From Sphingomonas colocasiae (lineage in GTDB: Bacteria > Pseudomonadota > Alphaproteobacteria > Sphingomonadales > Sphingomonadaceae): a DNA stretch of 64,000 bases. The stretch is from positions 1-64,000 of the forward strand of contig NZ_JAINVV010000011.1 of NCBI RefSeq assembly GCF_019880585.1, read 5' to 3'. The translations under genes and the position numbers were made by a program. The notes below the pieces were generated by a model. The model ran no database searches, was not told where the DNA came from, and worked only from the letters and a program-made list of their open reading frames with translations. Below are positions 34,279 to 42,598 of the stretch, piece by piece (within the stretch, counting starts at the first letter, position 1; each line of letters starts with the position of its first letter).

Positions 34279-36498
34279 ATGCGCCATCTGAAGCAGCTCT
34301 GCCTCGGCACCGCTCTCGCCGCCGTCATCGCCGCGCCCGCCGCCGCGCAAGAGGTGGAGGCCGGCACCAGCGACGAGATCGTCGTCACCGCGCAGAAGCG
34401 CAGCCAGACGTTGATCGACGTGCCGCAATCGGTCTCGGTCGTCACCGGCGACACGCTGGAACGGCAGGGCGCGACCAGTTTCGCCGATTATCTGAAGAAC
34501 GTCCCCAGCCTCCAGCTCGTGCAGGACACGCCGGGCCAGGGGCGGCTGGTGCTGCGCGGCGTCAACACCGGCGGCGTCGCCTCCACCGTCGCGGTCTATG
34601 TCGATGAAACGCCCTTCGGATCCAGCACCGGCCTTGCCAACGGCGCGATCCTGGCCGGCGATTTCGATGCCTTCGATGTCGATCGCATAGAGGTGCTGCG
34701 CGGGCCGCAGGGCACGCTCTACGGCGCCAGCTCGCTCGGCGGCGTGCTCAAGTTCGTCACCAACGAACCGAGCACCGCCGGGTTCGAGGGCAAGCTGCTC
34801 GGCGGCGTCGAATTCACCGATGGCGGCGATGCCAGCTATCGCGGCGCCGCGATGATCAATCTTCCGCTGGGCCACACGCTGGCGCTGCGCGCCTCGGGAT
34901 CATGGCGCAGGCAGGGCGGCTATATCGATTCCATCGGCACCGCCGGATCCAGTGTGCGGCGCAACATCAACGATTTCGACACTTATGGCGGCCGCGCCTC
35001 GCTGCTCTGGAAGCCGGATGACGCGCTCAGCATCCGCCTGAGCGCGCTCGTCCAGAACCTGAACGTCGACGCGCCGAGCGTGGTGGAGGCCGATGCGGCG
35101 ACGCTCAGGCCGCTTTACGGCGGCCTCACCCAATCCGAATATCTGCCGACCTTCAGCAATGTGAAATACCGGCTCTACAACGCCACCATCGCCTATGATT
35201 TCAGCGGCGCCACCCTCACCTCCGCCACCAGCTATGGCGAGCAGCTCCAGTCGTTCCGCGCCGACTATACCGCCAATCTCGGCGCGGTGCTCGGCGGCCC
35301 CTATGTCTATTTCGATCAGCTCACCCAGAACCGCAAATGGACGCAGGAACTGCGCCTCGCCTCCAATGGCGGCCGGATCGACTGGCTCGTCGGCGGCTAT
35401 TACACGCATGAAAAGGCGCGGATCTTCCAGAACCTGAAAAGCGCGGTGCCCGGCACCCCGGGCACGCTGACGCCGATCGACCTGCCCTACAAGCTCGCGG
35501 TCTACGACCTCGCGTCGCGCTACGAGGAATTCGCGGGCTTCGCCAATGCGACGCTGCATCTCTCGTCCCGCTTCGATATCGATTTCGGCGGCCGCTACAG
35601 CCACAACCGCCAGCGCGCCGACCAGACCACCGATGGCGTGCTGCTGGGCAGTTCGGTGATCGGCGATCTCAAATCGTCGGACAATGTCTTCACCTGGTCG
35701 GTCGCGCCCAAATTCAAGCTGGGCGATCGCGCCTCGCTCTACGCGCGCGTCGCCAAGGGCTATCGCCCGGGCGGCCCCAATGTGATCCCGATCGGGTCGC
35801 CGCCGGGCACCCCCACCAGCTTCGATCCCGATACCGTCACCAGCTATGAAATCGGCTTCAAGGGCGACACGGCGGATCGCAGCGCATCGATCGAGGCGTC
35901 GCTCTACCATATCGACTGGAGCGACATCCAGCTCGCCGCCGTCGTCAACGGCTTCGGCGTCAATGTGAACGGCGCGGGCGCGAAGATCGACGGGGCGGAA
36001 GTGGTGGCGACGCTGCGGCCGATCACCGGGCTCACGACCGCGATCAACTTCACCTACACCGACGCCCGGCTCAGCGGCGATACCGATCCGCTGGTGGTGG
36101 GCGCGGTGAAGGGCGATCCCCTGCCCTTCAGCCCGCGCCATGCCGTCAGCGTGAATGCCGATTATCGCTGGGCGCTGGGATCGGGGGCGAGCGCGTCGAT
36201 CGGCGGATCGATCCGGTCGCTGTCGCGCCAGCGCGGCACCTATGATCCCGTCTATCTCGCCAGCTATGGCCATTTCCCCCGGATCCGCGCCTATGAACTG
36301 GTCGATCTGCGCGCCGGGCTGGATTTCGGTGGCTATGCGATCAACGCCTATGTCAGCAACCTCACCAATGCGCGCGGCATCACCGCCACCCAGGGGCTGA
36401 CGGGCGTGGCCGGGCTGCCCCGCTATCCCAACGCCGCGCTCGGCACCGGTGTGGTCCGCCCGCGCACGATCGGCATTAACCTCACCATGGGTTTCTGA
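34279..36498 (+). CDS. TonB-dependent outer-membrane receptor
   Basis: This 739-residue receptor has a signal peptide (residues 1-24, ending AAAQ), the DEIVVTAQKRSQTL stretch, a plug with RIEVLRGPQGTLYGASSLGG, and a barrel ending INLTMGF. It resembles the receptor at 3796 in the TonB-box stretch, in the RGVNTGG/RGINTGA plug loop and in overall length, so the two may be paralogs. GGAGAGGA precedes the ATG. It probably brings in the substrate of the adjacent esterase and of the amidase operon. Confidence 0.93.
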   Translation: MRHLKQLCLGTALAAVIAAPAAAQEVEAGTSDEIVVTAQKRSQTLIDVPQSVSVVTGDTLERQGATSFADYLKNVPSLQLVQDTPGQGRLVLRGVNTGGVASTVAVYVDETPFGSSTGLANGAILAGDFDAFDVDRIEVLRGPQGTLYGASSLGGVLKFVTNEPSTAGFEGKLLGGVEFTDGGDASYRGAAMINLPLGHTLALRASGSWRRQGGYIDSIGTAGSSVRRNINDFDTYGGRASLLWKPDDALSIRLSALVQNLNVDAPSVVEADAATLRPLYGGLTQSEYLPTFSNVKYRLYNATIAYDFSGATLTSATSYGEQLQSFRADYTANLGAVLGGPYVYFDQLTQNRKWTQELRLASNGGRIDWLVGGYYTHEKARIFQNLKSAVPGTPGTLTPIDLPYKLAVYDLASRYEEFAGFANATLHLSSRFDIDFGGRYSHNRQRADQTTDGVLLGSSVIGDLKSSDNVFTWSVAPKFKLGDRASLYARVAKGYRPGGPNVIPIGSPPGTPTSFDPDTVTSYEIGFKGDTADRSASIEASLYHIDWSDIQLAAVVNGFGVNVNGAGAKIDGAEVVATLRPITGLTTAINFTYTDARLSGDTDPLVVGAVKGDPLPFSPRHAVSVNADYRWALGSGASASIGGSIRSLSRQRGTYDPVYLASYGHFPRIRAYELVDLRAGLDFGGYAINAYVSNLTNARGITATQGLTGVAGLPRYPNAALGTGVVRPRTIGINLTMGF

Positions 36499-36506
36499 AC
36501 ATGAAC

Positions 36507-36542
36507 CGTCATCGCGAGGGGCGCAGCCCCGCGGCGATCCAA
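36507..36542. repeat. Dispersed palindromic repeat
   Basis: The segment has the form CGTCATCGCGAGGGGCG-CAGCCCC-GCGGCGATCC: arms ATCGC/GCGAT and GGGGC/GCCCC fold together. It resembles the GTCATTGCGAGGAGCGAAGCGACG-type repeats common in many Proteobacteria. It lies 9 bp after the receptor stop. The rest of the gap up to 36634 shows no gene. Confidence 0.6.
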
Positions 36543-36634
36543 TGCCGGGAACATGCCCGATCCCCGATCGGGGAACACGCGCCGTGCTTTTAAGGTCTGG
36601 ACCGCCGACCGCCGCTGTCGCAGATGATGCGAGC

Positions 36635-37255
36635 ATGACGACAGCCGCGAAACGCCCCAGACGCAGCCAGGCCGATCGCAGCGCCGCCACCCGGGCCAAG
36701 GTGCTGGCGGCGGCGCGCGATATCCTGTGCGCACAGGGCTATTCGGGCGCCACCATGCACGCGATCCGCGACGCGACGGGCATGAGCCTGGGGGCGATCC
36801 AGCATCAATTCCCCACCAAGGCGAAGATCATGGCGGCGGTGGCCGCCGAATTCTCGGCCTATCGCACCCATGTCTATACCGATGCGATCCGGCGCGGCAC
36901 CACGCCCCGGCAATCGATGGAAAATCTGATCGACGCCAATTTCGAGATGGTCCGCCGCCCCGAAATGGCGGCCGTGCTCGAAATTCACCTGGCCCGCCGC
37001 AACGATCCCGATCTCGATCAGGAAGTCGGCCCCAGCACCCGCCGCTTCGATCGCCGCGTGCGGCTATGGGGCCATCTGATCCTCAGCGCCGCCGGCATCG
37101 ACAACGACCGCGCCTATCAAAGCCTGCAACTGCTCAACAACGCCGTCACGCGCGGCCTGACCGTCGAATTCATCCGCAATCCGGACATGGCCCTGATCGA
37201 CCGCTCGATCGCGATCTGGAAAACGCAGATGCTGGAACTGGTGTTCGGGCGGTGA
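36635..37255 (+). CDS. TetR/AcrR family transcriptional regulator
   Basis: This 206-residue regulator has a TetR helix-turn-helix at ~20-65 (YSGATMHAIRDATGMSLGAI, then QHQFPTKAKIM) and an all-helical C-terminal domain. It belongs to a different subgroup from the MPKRS-type regulators at 1643 and 42661. The frame is open upstream, but ATG 36635 gives the usual N-terminal length. It may control the receptor, esterase and amidase operon through the palindrome at 33222. Confidence 0.88.
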   Translation: MTTAAKRPRRSQADRSAATRAKVLAAARDILCAQGYSGATMHAIRDATGMSLGAIQHQFPTKAKIMAAVAAEFSAYRTHVYTDAIRRGTTPRQSMENLIDANFEMVRRPEMAAVLEIHLARRNDPDLDQEVGPSTRRFDRRVRLWGHLILSAAGIDNDRAYQSLQLLNNAVTRGLTVEFIRNPDMALIDRSIAIWKTQMLELVFGR

Positions 37256-37275
37256 ACCGGCCTGCCGCGAGCCTT

Positions 37276-37330
37276 GCTGAGAGTCTGTTTGGCAATGCGC
37301 CTATGGCGCATTGCCAAACAGACTCTCAGC
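37276..37330. repeat. Perfect 26-bp inverted repeat (hairpin with 3-nt loop)
   Basis: The arms 37276-37301 and 37305-37330 are exact complements over 26 bp around TAT. The sequence begins GCTGAGAGTCTGTTTGG. It lies 20 bp after the TetR stop and covers the stop codon of the convergent immunity gene. It could serve as a bidirectional terminator, though it has no T run, and its outer GAGTCTGTTTGG resembles the terminal repeats of some IS5-type elements. That resemblance is from memory and is unproved. Confidence 0.85.
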
Positions 37331-37913
37331 GTATGCCTTTCACCTGCCTGACAAGCTGGCCGAAGAGATGCCAATAGACATCGATCGTCGCCATTTCCAG
37401 ATTGTCCACCGCGTCCTTGCCGGTCAGGAACAGCGGCTTCTTGTAACCGACGCATTCGTCATGACGCGGCGGCTTTCCGCCCTTCGCCAGCCATGATCGG
37501 TAGAAATCCGCGGCCAACGCGGCATTGCGATACCGGATCAATTCCATGTCGTGGAACGATCCCAGATTGCACGGAATATCCAGCGCCTCGCCCGATCCCG
37601 GCTCGAACATCACCACGCCGGGGCGATTATTCTCGAACCGCTTGATGTCGACCGCGAACACCCGGCCCAGCCAGTCATAGCCGAAACTGATGATCCGCCC
37701 CTCGAAGCGCGGAAACCCAACGATCACCCGCGCATTCCACAGGGAGACATCGGCCTCGCGCATGATCCGGTAAAGCCCGTTCTCGAACGAGCATCCGCCG
37801 AACTTGCCGAACAGGTCCCTGAAATCCTCGCTGCCATAGACCTTGCCCAGCGTGGCGTTCGCAACGGACAGGCCCCGATCGACCGAGTAGCTTCTCGCGA
37901 ATTTCTCGAACAT
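37326..37913 (-). CDS. DUF1851/Tdi1-type immunity protein
   Basis: This 195-residue protein matches the DUF1851 (T6SS immunity Tdi1 C-terminal) family: GLYRI, then FPRFEGRIISFGYDWLGRVFAVD, split here as GRIISFGYDWLGRVFAVD, then MFEPGSGEALDIP, and a C-terminal CVGYKKPLFLTGKD with a final VYWHLFGQLVRQV. Family members neutralise a toxin encoded next to them. GGAAGG lies 8 nt before the ATG at 37913; a longer frame upstream has no family likeness. It lies downstream of a broken peptidase-type toxin gene on the same strand, so it may be an orphan kept for defence. Confidence 0.8.
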   Translation of the reverse strand: MFEKFARSYSVDRGLSVANATLGKVYGSEDFRDLFGKFGGCSFENGLYRIMREADVSLWNARVIVGFPRFEGRIISFGYDWLGRVFAVDIKRFENNRPGVVMFEPGSGEALDIPCNLGSFHDMELIRYRNAALAADFYRSWLAKGGKPPRHDECVGYKKPLFLTGKDAVDNLEMATIDVYWHLFGQLVRQVKGIR

Positions 37914-38351
37914 CACCAGCACCTTCCGGCATCGATTTCGATCGACACCTACTCCGGAGCGAGGATGCGGATCAATATGGCGACGGCGCATCGCCCGCCC
38001 TGCTCGATCCGATCGTCCCCGTTTCGCCCCCCTGGTCGTAGCGTCGGGTCCTGTCGCGCTCGTCGCCGCTGTCCAGCAGATGCCCGCCGATCTGTGGCAG
38101 CGCACTCGGCCTCGATCCGATCGGCCGCGATTTGCGCGGCTTCCGCATGGCGGCCGGGCAGCATGAAGCTGCCATCGCGACGCGGCAGCGCACGCCGCAG
38201 GATAGATCTTCTACGAAATCATCGCCAAATCCGCGCCATCAATGATCATCGACCCAGAGGCGTCGTACCATACCCGCAACACGCCCGATTTTGCCGAAAA
38301 CGCTAGGTAATGCTGGCGACGCGAGGCCAATTTATAAACAAAATACAAAAT
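37914..38351. other. Gap between immunity gene and toxin remnant
   Basis: These 438 bp hold no gene that I can support. Short GC-rich frames exist on the minus strand at 37949-38193 but show no recognisable domain or ribosome site. Beyond ~38310 the DNA becomes AT-rich, matching the toxin C-terminus. It may be remains of a second toxin or immunity cassette. Confidence 0.5.
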
Positions 38352-39829
38352 TCATTTTTTCATATCAAAAAATCTAAAATGAATATGATTGTCATGTCCG
38401 TCTATTTTTTTGACAACCCCAATTTTACTATCTCTGGGCCATTAAAGAACACCACTGTATTAGGATACTTTTCCTTTACCAATTTTATCAGCTCTTTCGT
38501 TTTTCATCTATCGTATCCAGGAATGTTCCATTGCATATACTTAACAGAACCATCAACATTAAACGGCCTTACATCCACATCAATCCCAACCTTATGCGAT
38601 CTATGCTCAGGCTTTCCGTTAGGACCAATGGGAGTACCACCGCCGTCCCTACTTATATTTCCTACCTGCATGACGGGATTTCTTCTTTTAGCCCATTCAT
38701 CTCCAATATTTTCAATCCTGCTTATTGTCCCAAGCGTGCCAAATTGGTCGTCCCCACTCCTATTATAAGCGGTAAACCCATTTCCTTTCTCGGGAAGCTC
38801 CTTGTTAATCGGGCCAGACACAGTCTTATCCCAGCGAATGACAGGCGGCAGCTTCATTGTCACGGAGCCATCCGTGTTTTCCGTATAGGTAAACCCATCC
38901 GGATTTGTGACAATCACCGATCCATCCTGCCTTCTCGATCGGCTAACGCCTGTCCTGAAGTCGAACTCGGCAGCCGGCCTCTTCGAAGAGGCCAGATATG
39001 TATCCATACCTCCGGGAAACTTCTCGGCGAGTTGGCGCAGATATTCGTGCGGCTGCCTCTCGTCCGCTTCCATGTCCACGCCATCGAACGCACCGGTCGG
39101 GTTCGGAATCGGGTCGAAACCCCGCTCTTGATCGCGCCCCATGATATCGCCCGGAGCCCACATTTGCCCGCGCCCGAGCGCTTCGGCGGCAATGCGCGCA
39201 TCGGCGATCGCATCTCTTATCTGCGCCCCGTAACGCTTGGGCAGCACCAATGCGCCATCGGCGCGCGACAAGGGGCGCACCCCATTGGGCAGAATTTCTC
39301 CGATCAGCGCGACCGTATCGGCATCGGGATCATGGATGATCGTCTGGCGTCCGCCGATGGATACGCTGGGCGATATCGCTTCGGCCATGGAGCGCGGCGT
39401 TCGTTCATTGATCGGCGCGTCCCACACGCGCCTTTCCAGAACGGACTCCATCTCCACAGGGCCGCCCCGCAAGTGCGATTGCCCAGCGAAGTCACGCATG
39501 CCCGCCTTGATCGCGTTCAAATCCGCCTGTCGCACCAGATGATTGTCGGCAGCCTTGGACGTCAGGCCTTGCGGCGACGCAGGCTCAGCTTCGGAGGTCG
39601 TCCATTGCCGGTCATAGACGTCGCGGGGCTCCACGGTCGTAAGTGGAGAGCCGATGTCGAGGTCGCCGCCATCGCGCAAGATCAGTTCATTTTGCCGCGC
39701 GGCGAGCGCCTGTTCGCGCGCCCTCAAAGCCTTCATCCGGCGCTCGTCCAACAGGGCAACGCCTTCCTGCGTCAGATAATTGCCCAGGCCCGCCGCCAGG
39801 CCACGCGCCAACCGTCCAACGAAACTCAT
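38352..39829 (-). pseudogene. Polymorphic toxin with zinc-peptidase C-terminus, broken
   Basis: The uninterrupted part (39829 to the TGA at 38504-38506) encodes 441 residues: an N-terminal region of unknown fold, then a domain with VGNISRDGGG and the zinc motif EHRSHKVGIDVDVRPF (His412, Asp419) of M15/M74 murein endopeptidases. The same frame continues after the TGA as KTKELIKLVKEKYPN and TVVFFNGPEIVKLG, then reaches TAG after a 7-T run (38405-38411). One extra base there restores DGHDNHIHFRF, the family's final His-x-His, and a stop at 38352. So one nonsense codon and one frameshift separate the zinc ligands. AAAGGA precedes the ATG. Confidence 0.8.
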
Positions 39830-40073
39830 GCCAGGTCCTTTCCGTGCGGAATGCGCGCAAGGGTTCGGCGCCGGGCACGGCCCGACGTCGGCGCCCTGCG
39901 GCTGCCTTGTTCCTTCAGCTGATCGTCCCGGCGATCGTGCCGGGCCGGCGCGATATTACCCCCGCCGGAATCGCCGCACTACGGCCCAAAAAATGGGAAA
40001 ACGGGCGGTACAAAGGGGCATATCGGCCCGCCGTTCATTTGGCGGTCAGGTGCTTGCGGTCCATAAGGGAATG

Positions 40074-40490
40074 ATGACCCGCTCGACGCCACCCAACCTC
40101 CGCGCTCTGCCCCTCGCGCTCGTCGCGGCCGCCTGTAGCTGGCCGGTCGCCGCGCTTGCGCAATCGGCACCCGCGCCCGTCGCTCCCCCGGCGATCGACA
40201 GCGATAACGGCAATGGCGGCGCGATCCGCCTGAGCGACGCACAGCGCGACGCGATCCTGGACGCAAGCACCGAAGACCGCGCCGCCGCCGCTCGCGGCGA
40301 ACCAGCGGGCGCACAAGGGCCCGATCGCCGCATCCACGGCGAAATGGGCGTGATGATCGGCACCAACGGCACGCGCGGCACCTATGGCACCGCGGACATT
40401 CCGCTCGGCGAGAATGCCGGCGCCACCGTCTCCTTCGAAACCAGCCGCTTCGGCTATCCCCGCGCCCGCCGCGCCGACCGTCGCCAATAG
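40074..40490 (+). CDS. Exported protein of unknown function
   Basis: This ~138-residue protein has a signal peptide (MTRSTPPNLRALPLALV, cleaved near ALAQ). The mature part is rich in Asp, Gly and Ala and ends in a repetitive segment (GTNGTRGTYGTADIPLGENA) that looks beta-structured. I know no function for it. AAGGGA lies just before two in-frame ATGs (40071 and 40074); the second has the better spacing. It stands alone, divergent from the toxin gene. Confidence 0.7.
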   Translation: MTRSTPPNLRALPLALVAAACSWPVAALAQSAPAPVAPPAIDSDNGNGGAIRLSDAQRDAILDASTEDRAAAARGEPAGAQGPDRRIHGEMGVMIGTNGTRGTYGTADIPLGENAGATVSFETSRFGYPRARRADRRQ

Positions 40491-40506
40491 GCCCAACGAT
40501 CCAGAA

Positions 40507-40535
40507 CCTCTCCCCCCATCTCAGATGGGGAGGAG
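40507..40535. repeat. REP-like hairpin, second copy
   Basis: CCCCATCT and AGATGGGG pair across one base, within a CTCTCCCC...GGGGAGGAG context like the hairpin at 34200-34234. The outer stem is less perfect than in that copy. Confidence 0.6.
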
Positions 40536-40725
40536 AAAGCCGCATCACCTCCACGTCTCCGCGCGAACCATTCCGGTCCGGCGGACGCCCGGTTTGAGGG
40601 TTCACGCAGAGGCGCGGAGGATCGCGCATCTTCAACGCCGGCAGGCGAAGTCCAGCCCCCCGGGCCGATCGACATTCAGTTCAGATCGAGACGGGCCGCA
40701 GGCGACCGCTTCATGCGGTCAATAT

Positions 40726-40794
40726 GGTGATTTTTCGTGACCCGGAGCGCAGCGTACTTTCGGTACGTGGGCACCGGAAGCACGGGAAATCGCC
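40726..40794. repeat. Long imperfect hairpin, 32-nt arms
   Basis: The arm starting GGTGATTTTTCGTG and the arm ending CACGGGAAATCGCC pair imperfectly, meeting at GTAC-TTTCG-GTAC. Several mismatches are G-U or compensable, as in a folded RNA or a worn mobile repeat. It lies 36 bp past the serine hydrolase stop. Confidence 0.6.
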
Positions 40795-40829
40795 ATTTGC
40801 TTGTCCGTTGGGCCGAATGTCGATCGGCC

Positions 40830-42416
40830 CTAGTCGCGCGCGAACCGCAGCCCCACTGCCCGATTGGCATTGATCACCAGCCCCGCCCCTTCGGCATCGA
40901 AGGTGACGGTGAAGCCGATCACGGAGAACACCCCCAGGCTCGATGCCTTCCAGATCGTCGCCGTCAGCGGCTCCAGCTTGTACGAATGGCTGCCATGCCG
41001 CCCGCTCAGCCGCAGCCGCGCGCCCTCCGCCGTGTCGGAGACTTCGGCGGTCGCGGCGAACGGTGCCGATCGGTAGAGCCCGGCAAGATCCCCGATCTTC
41101 GCCTCCGCATCGCGCGCCACTTCGTCCAGTGCGTCGGCATTGCCGAAATCGCTGAAGGTCAGGCCGCAGCCCGAAGGCGTCACGCCCCATTTGATGAAGT
41201 CGACCGGGGGCGCGAGTTCGAAGCCGCCATCGCCGTCCGCCTTCAGCGGAAAGGGCATCGCCGCGTCGACCGAGACGAAGGGCTTGTCCTCCACCGCCAG
41301 CAATTCGACCACCCGGCCCGTCCGGCTCGATCGGAACAGCCCGGTGCGCATCTCGCCCGGCGTCTCCTCCGCCTCCGCGACCGGCGCCAGCCCCTCGACA
41401 CAGGCGTCGATGATCCTGTTGGCGAGGTCGATCGAATTGAGGTCGGCGCGGTTGGTGGCGATCGAGATGTCCAGCCCCGCGCCCGGCACCTTGATCATCT
41501 GCGAATTGCCGCCCATCACGCCGCCGCTATGCGCGATCGTCGGCACGCCGCGATACAGCGCGCTGATCAGCCCCAGCCCATAGCCGGTGCTGCGCCCGTT
41601 GGAGAGGGTGCGCGGCGTCTTCATCAGCCGCCATGTCTCGGCCGATCCCACCACCGGCGCGTCCATATGGCGCAGCCAGCGGAGCATGTCGTCCATCGAC
41701 GACACCATGCCGCCCATGCCCGAAATCTCCATGCCCATATATTGCTTGGTATAGCCGCCGGCCGCATCCACCATGTGCAGCGTGGCGCTGTTGGGCACGA
41801 AGCCGGTATCCCAGCGCCGCATCATCGTGTCGTTCATGCCGATGGGCCTGAACACGCGCTCCGCCAGGAAATCGTCCAGGCTCTGGCCGCTGATCCGCTC
41901 GATCGCGGTGCTCAGCATCGCATAGGCGCCGTTATTGTAGCTCCAGTTGGTTTCGGGCGCGAAGTCGATATCGTCGATCGTCTCGTAATAAGCGAGCATC
42001 TCGCGCTCGGTGGTGGGCACGCCGGTGCCGTGGATCAGCATGCAGAGCGAAACCACATCGCGCAGGCCGCTGCTATGCCCCATCAGCTGGCGGATGGTGA
42101 CGCGGCGCGCGACCTCATGGAATTCGGGGAAATATTTGCCCACCGCGTCGTCCAGCCCGGCGCGCCCGTCCTCGCAGAGCAGCAGATAGGCGAGGCACGC
42201 GAAATGCTTGGAAGTGGAGCCGATGCGCATCCGCATCATGGGCGAAAGCGTAACGGGCAGCTCCATATTGGCGAGCCCGAAGCCCTTGCGATAGACCGGC
42301 ACGCCATCGATCGCCACCGCCACCGCGACGCCCGGCAACTGGCTTTGATTGACCGGCGCGAAGATCGCATCGATCGCGGCGGGATCGAGCTTGGCGGCCA
42401 GTTTCACGTCGGACAT
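40830..42416 (-). CDS. Class C beta-lactamase-like serine hydrolase
   Basis: This 528-residue protein has the serine-hydrolase motifs SxxK (STSK, 67-70), YxN (YNN, 160-162) and HSGGVMG as the KTG equivalent near 315. The C-terminal ~180 residues form an added beta-rich domain of the type seen in D-aminopeptidase-like members of family S12. No signal peptide is seen. GGAG precedes ATG 42416 by ~10 nt; an ATG five codons upstream is weaker. It is divergent from a TetR gene, repeating the arrangement at 345-2230. Likely substrates are D-amino-acid amides, peptides or esters. Confidence 0.87.
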   Translation of the reverse strand: MSDVKLAAKLDPAAIDAIFAPVNQSQLPGVAVAVAIDGVPVYRKGFGLANMELPVTLSPMMRMRIGSTSKHFACLAYLLLCEDGRAGLDDAVGKYFPEFHEVARRVTIRQLMGHSSGLRDVVSLCMLIHGTGVPTTEREMLAYYETIDDIDFAPETNWSYNNGAYAMLSTAIERISGQSLDDFLAERVFRPIGMNDTMMRRWDTGFVPNSATLHMVDAAGGYTKQYMGMEISGMGGMVSSMDDMLRWLRHMDAPVVGSAETWRLMKTPRTLSNGRSTGYGLGLISALYRGVPTIAHSGGVMGGNSQMIKVPGAGLDISIATNRADLNSIDLANRIIDACVEGLAPVAEAEETPGEMRTGLFRSSRTGRVVELLAVEDKPFVSVDAAMPFPLKADGDGGFELAPPVDFIKWGVTPSGCGLTFSDFGNADALDEVARDAEAKIGDLAGLYRSAPFAATAEVSDTAEGARLRLSGRHGSHSYKLEPLTATIWKASSLGVFSVIGFTVTFDAEGAGLVINANRAVGLRFARD

Positions 42417-42598
42417 TCGTCTTCTCTCCATGGTTGATCGGCCCGCCGCCCGGCGTTGGGCAGCGGAAATCCGCGACGGAACAGCGGCCCGGCGGCATCG
42501 CCGGCCCGTTGCACCAGATCATGCGCATCGGATTCCCAGCGCCCGATTCGAAAATGATTATTGATTCAGTTTTGAAACGGCCATGCGGCGGCGTCAAT

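Larger units (their letters stand above)
40491..40829. other. Intergenic region rich in hairpins
   Basis: This 339-bp convergent gap holds no gene. It contains a REP-like hairpin (40507-40535), a short GACCGC-TTCAT-GCGGTC hairpin (40704-40720) and a long imperfect hairpin (40726-40794). At least one probably ends transcription of the serine hydrolase gene on the minus strand. Confidence 0.6.

Noticed and set aside
37914-38193. Extending the immunity gene to the ATG at 38105
   Set aside because: The added residues have no likeness to the family and no ribosome site, while GGAAGG precedes the ATG at 37913.
38504-38506. In-frame TGA read as selenocysteine or programmed readthrough in the toxin
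   Set aside because: A second lesion at the T run follows, no selenocysteine insertion structure is evident, and family members have no selenocysteine here. Simple decay explains both.
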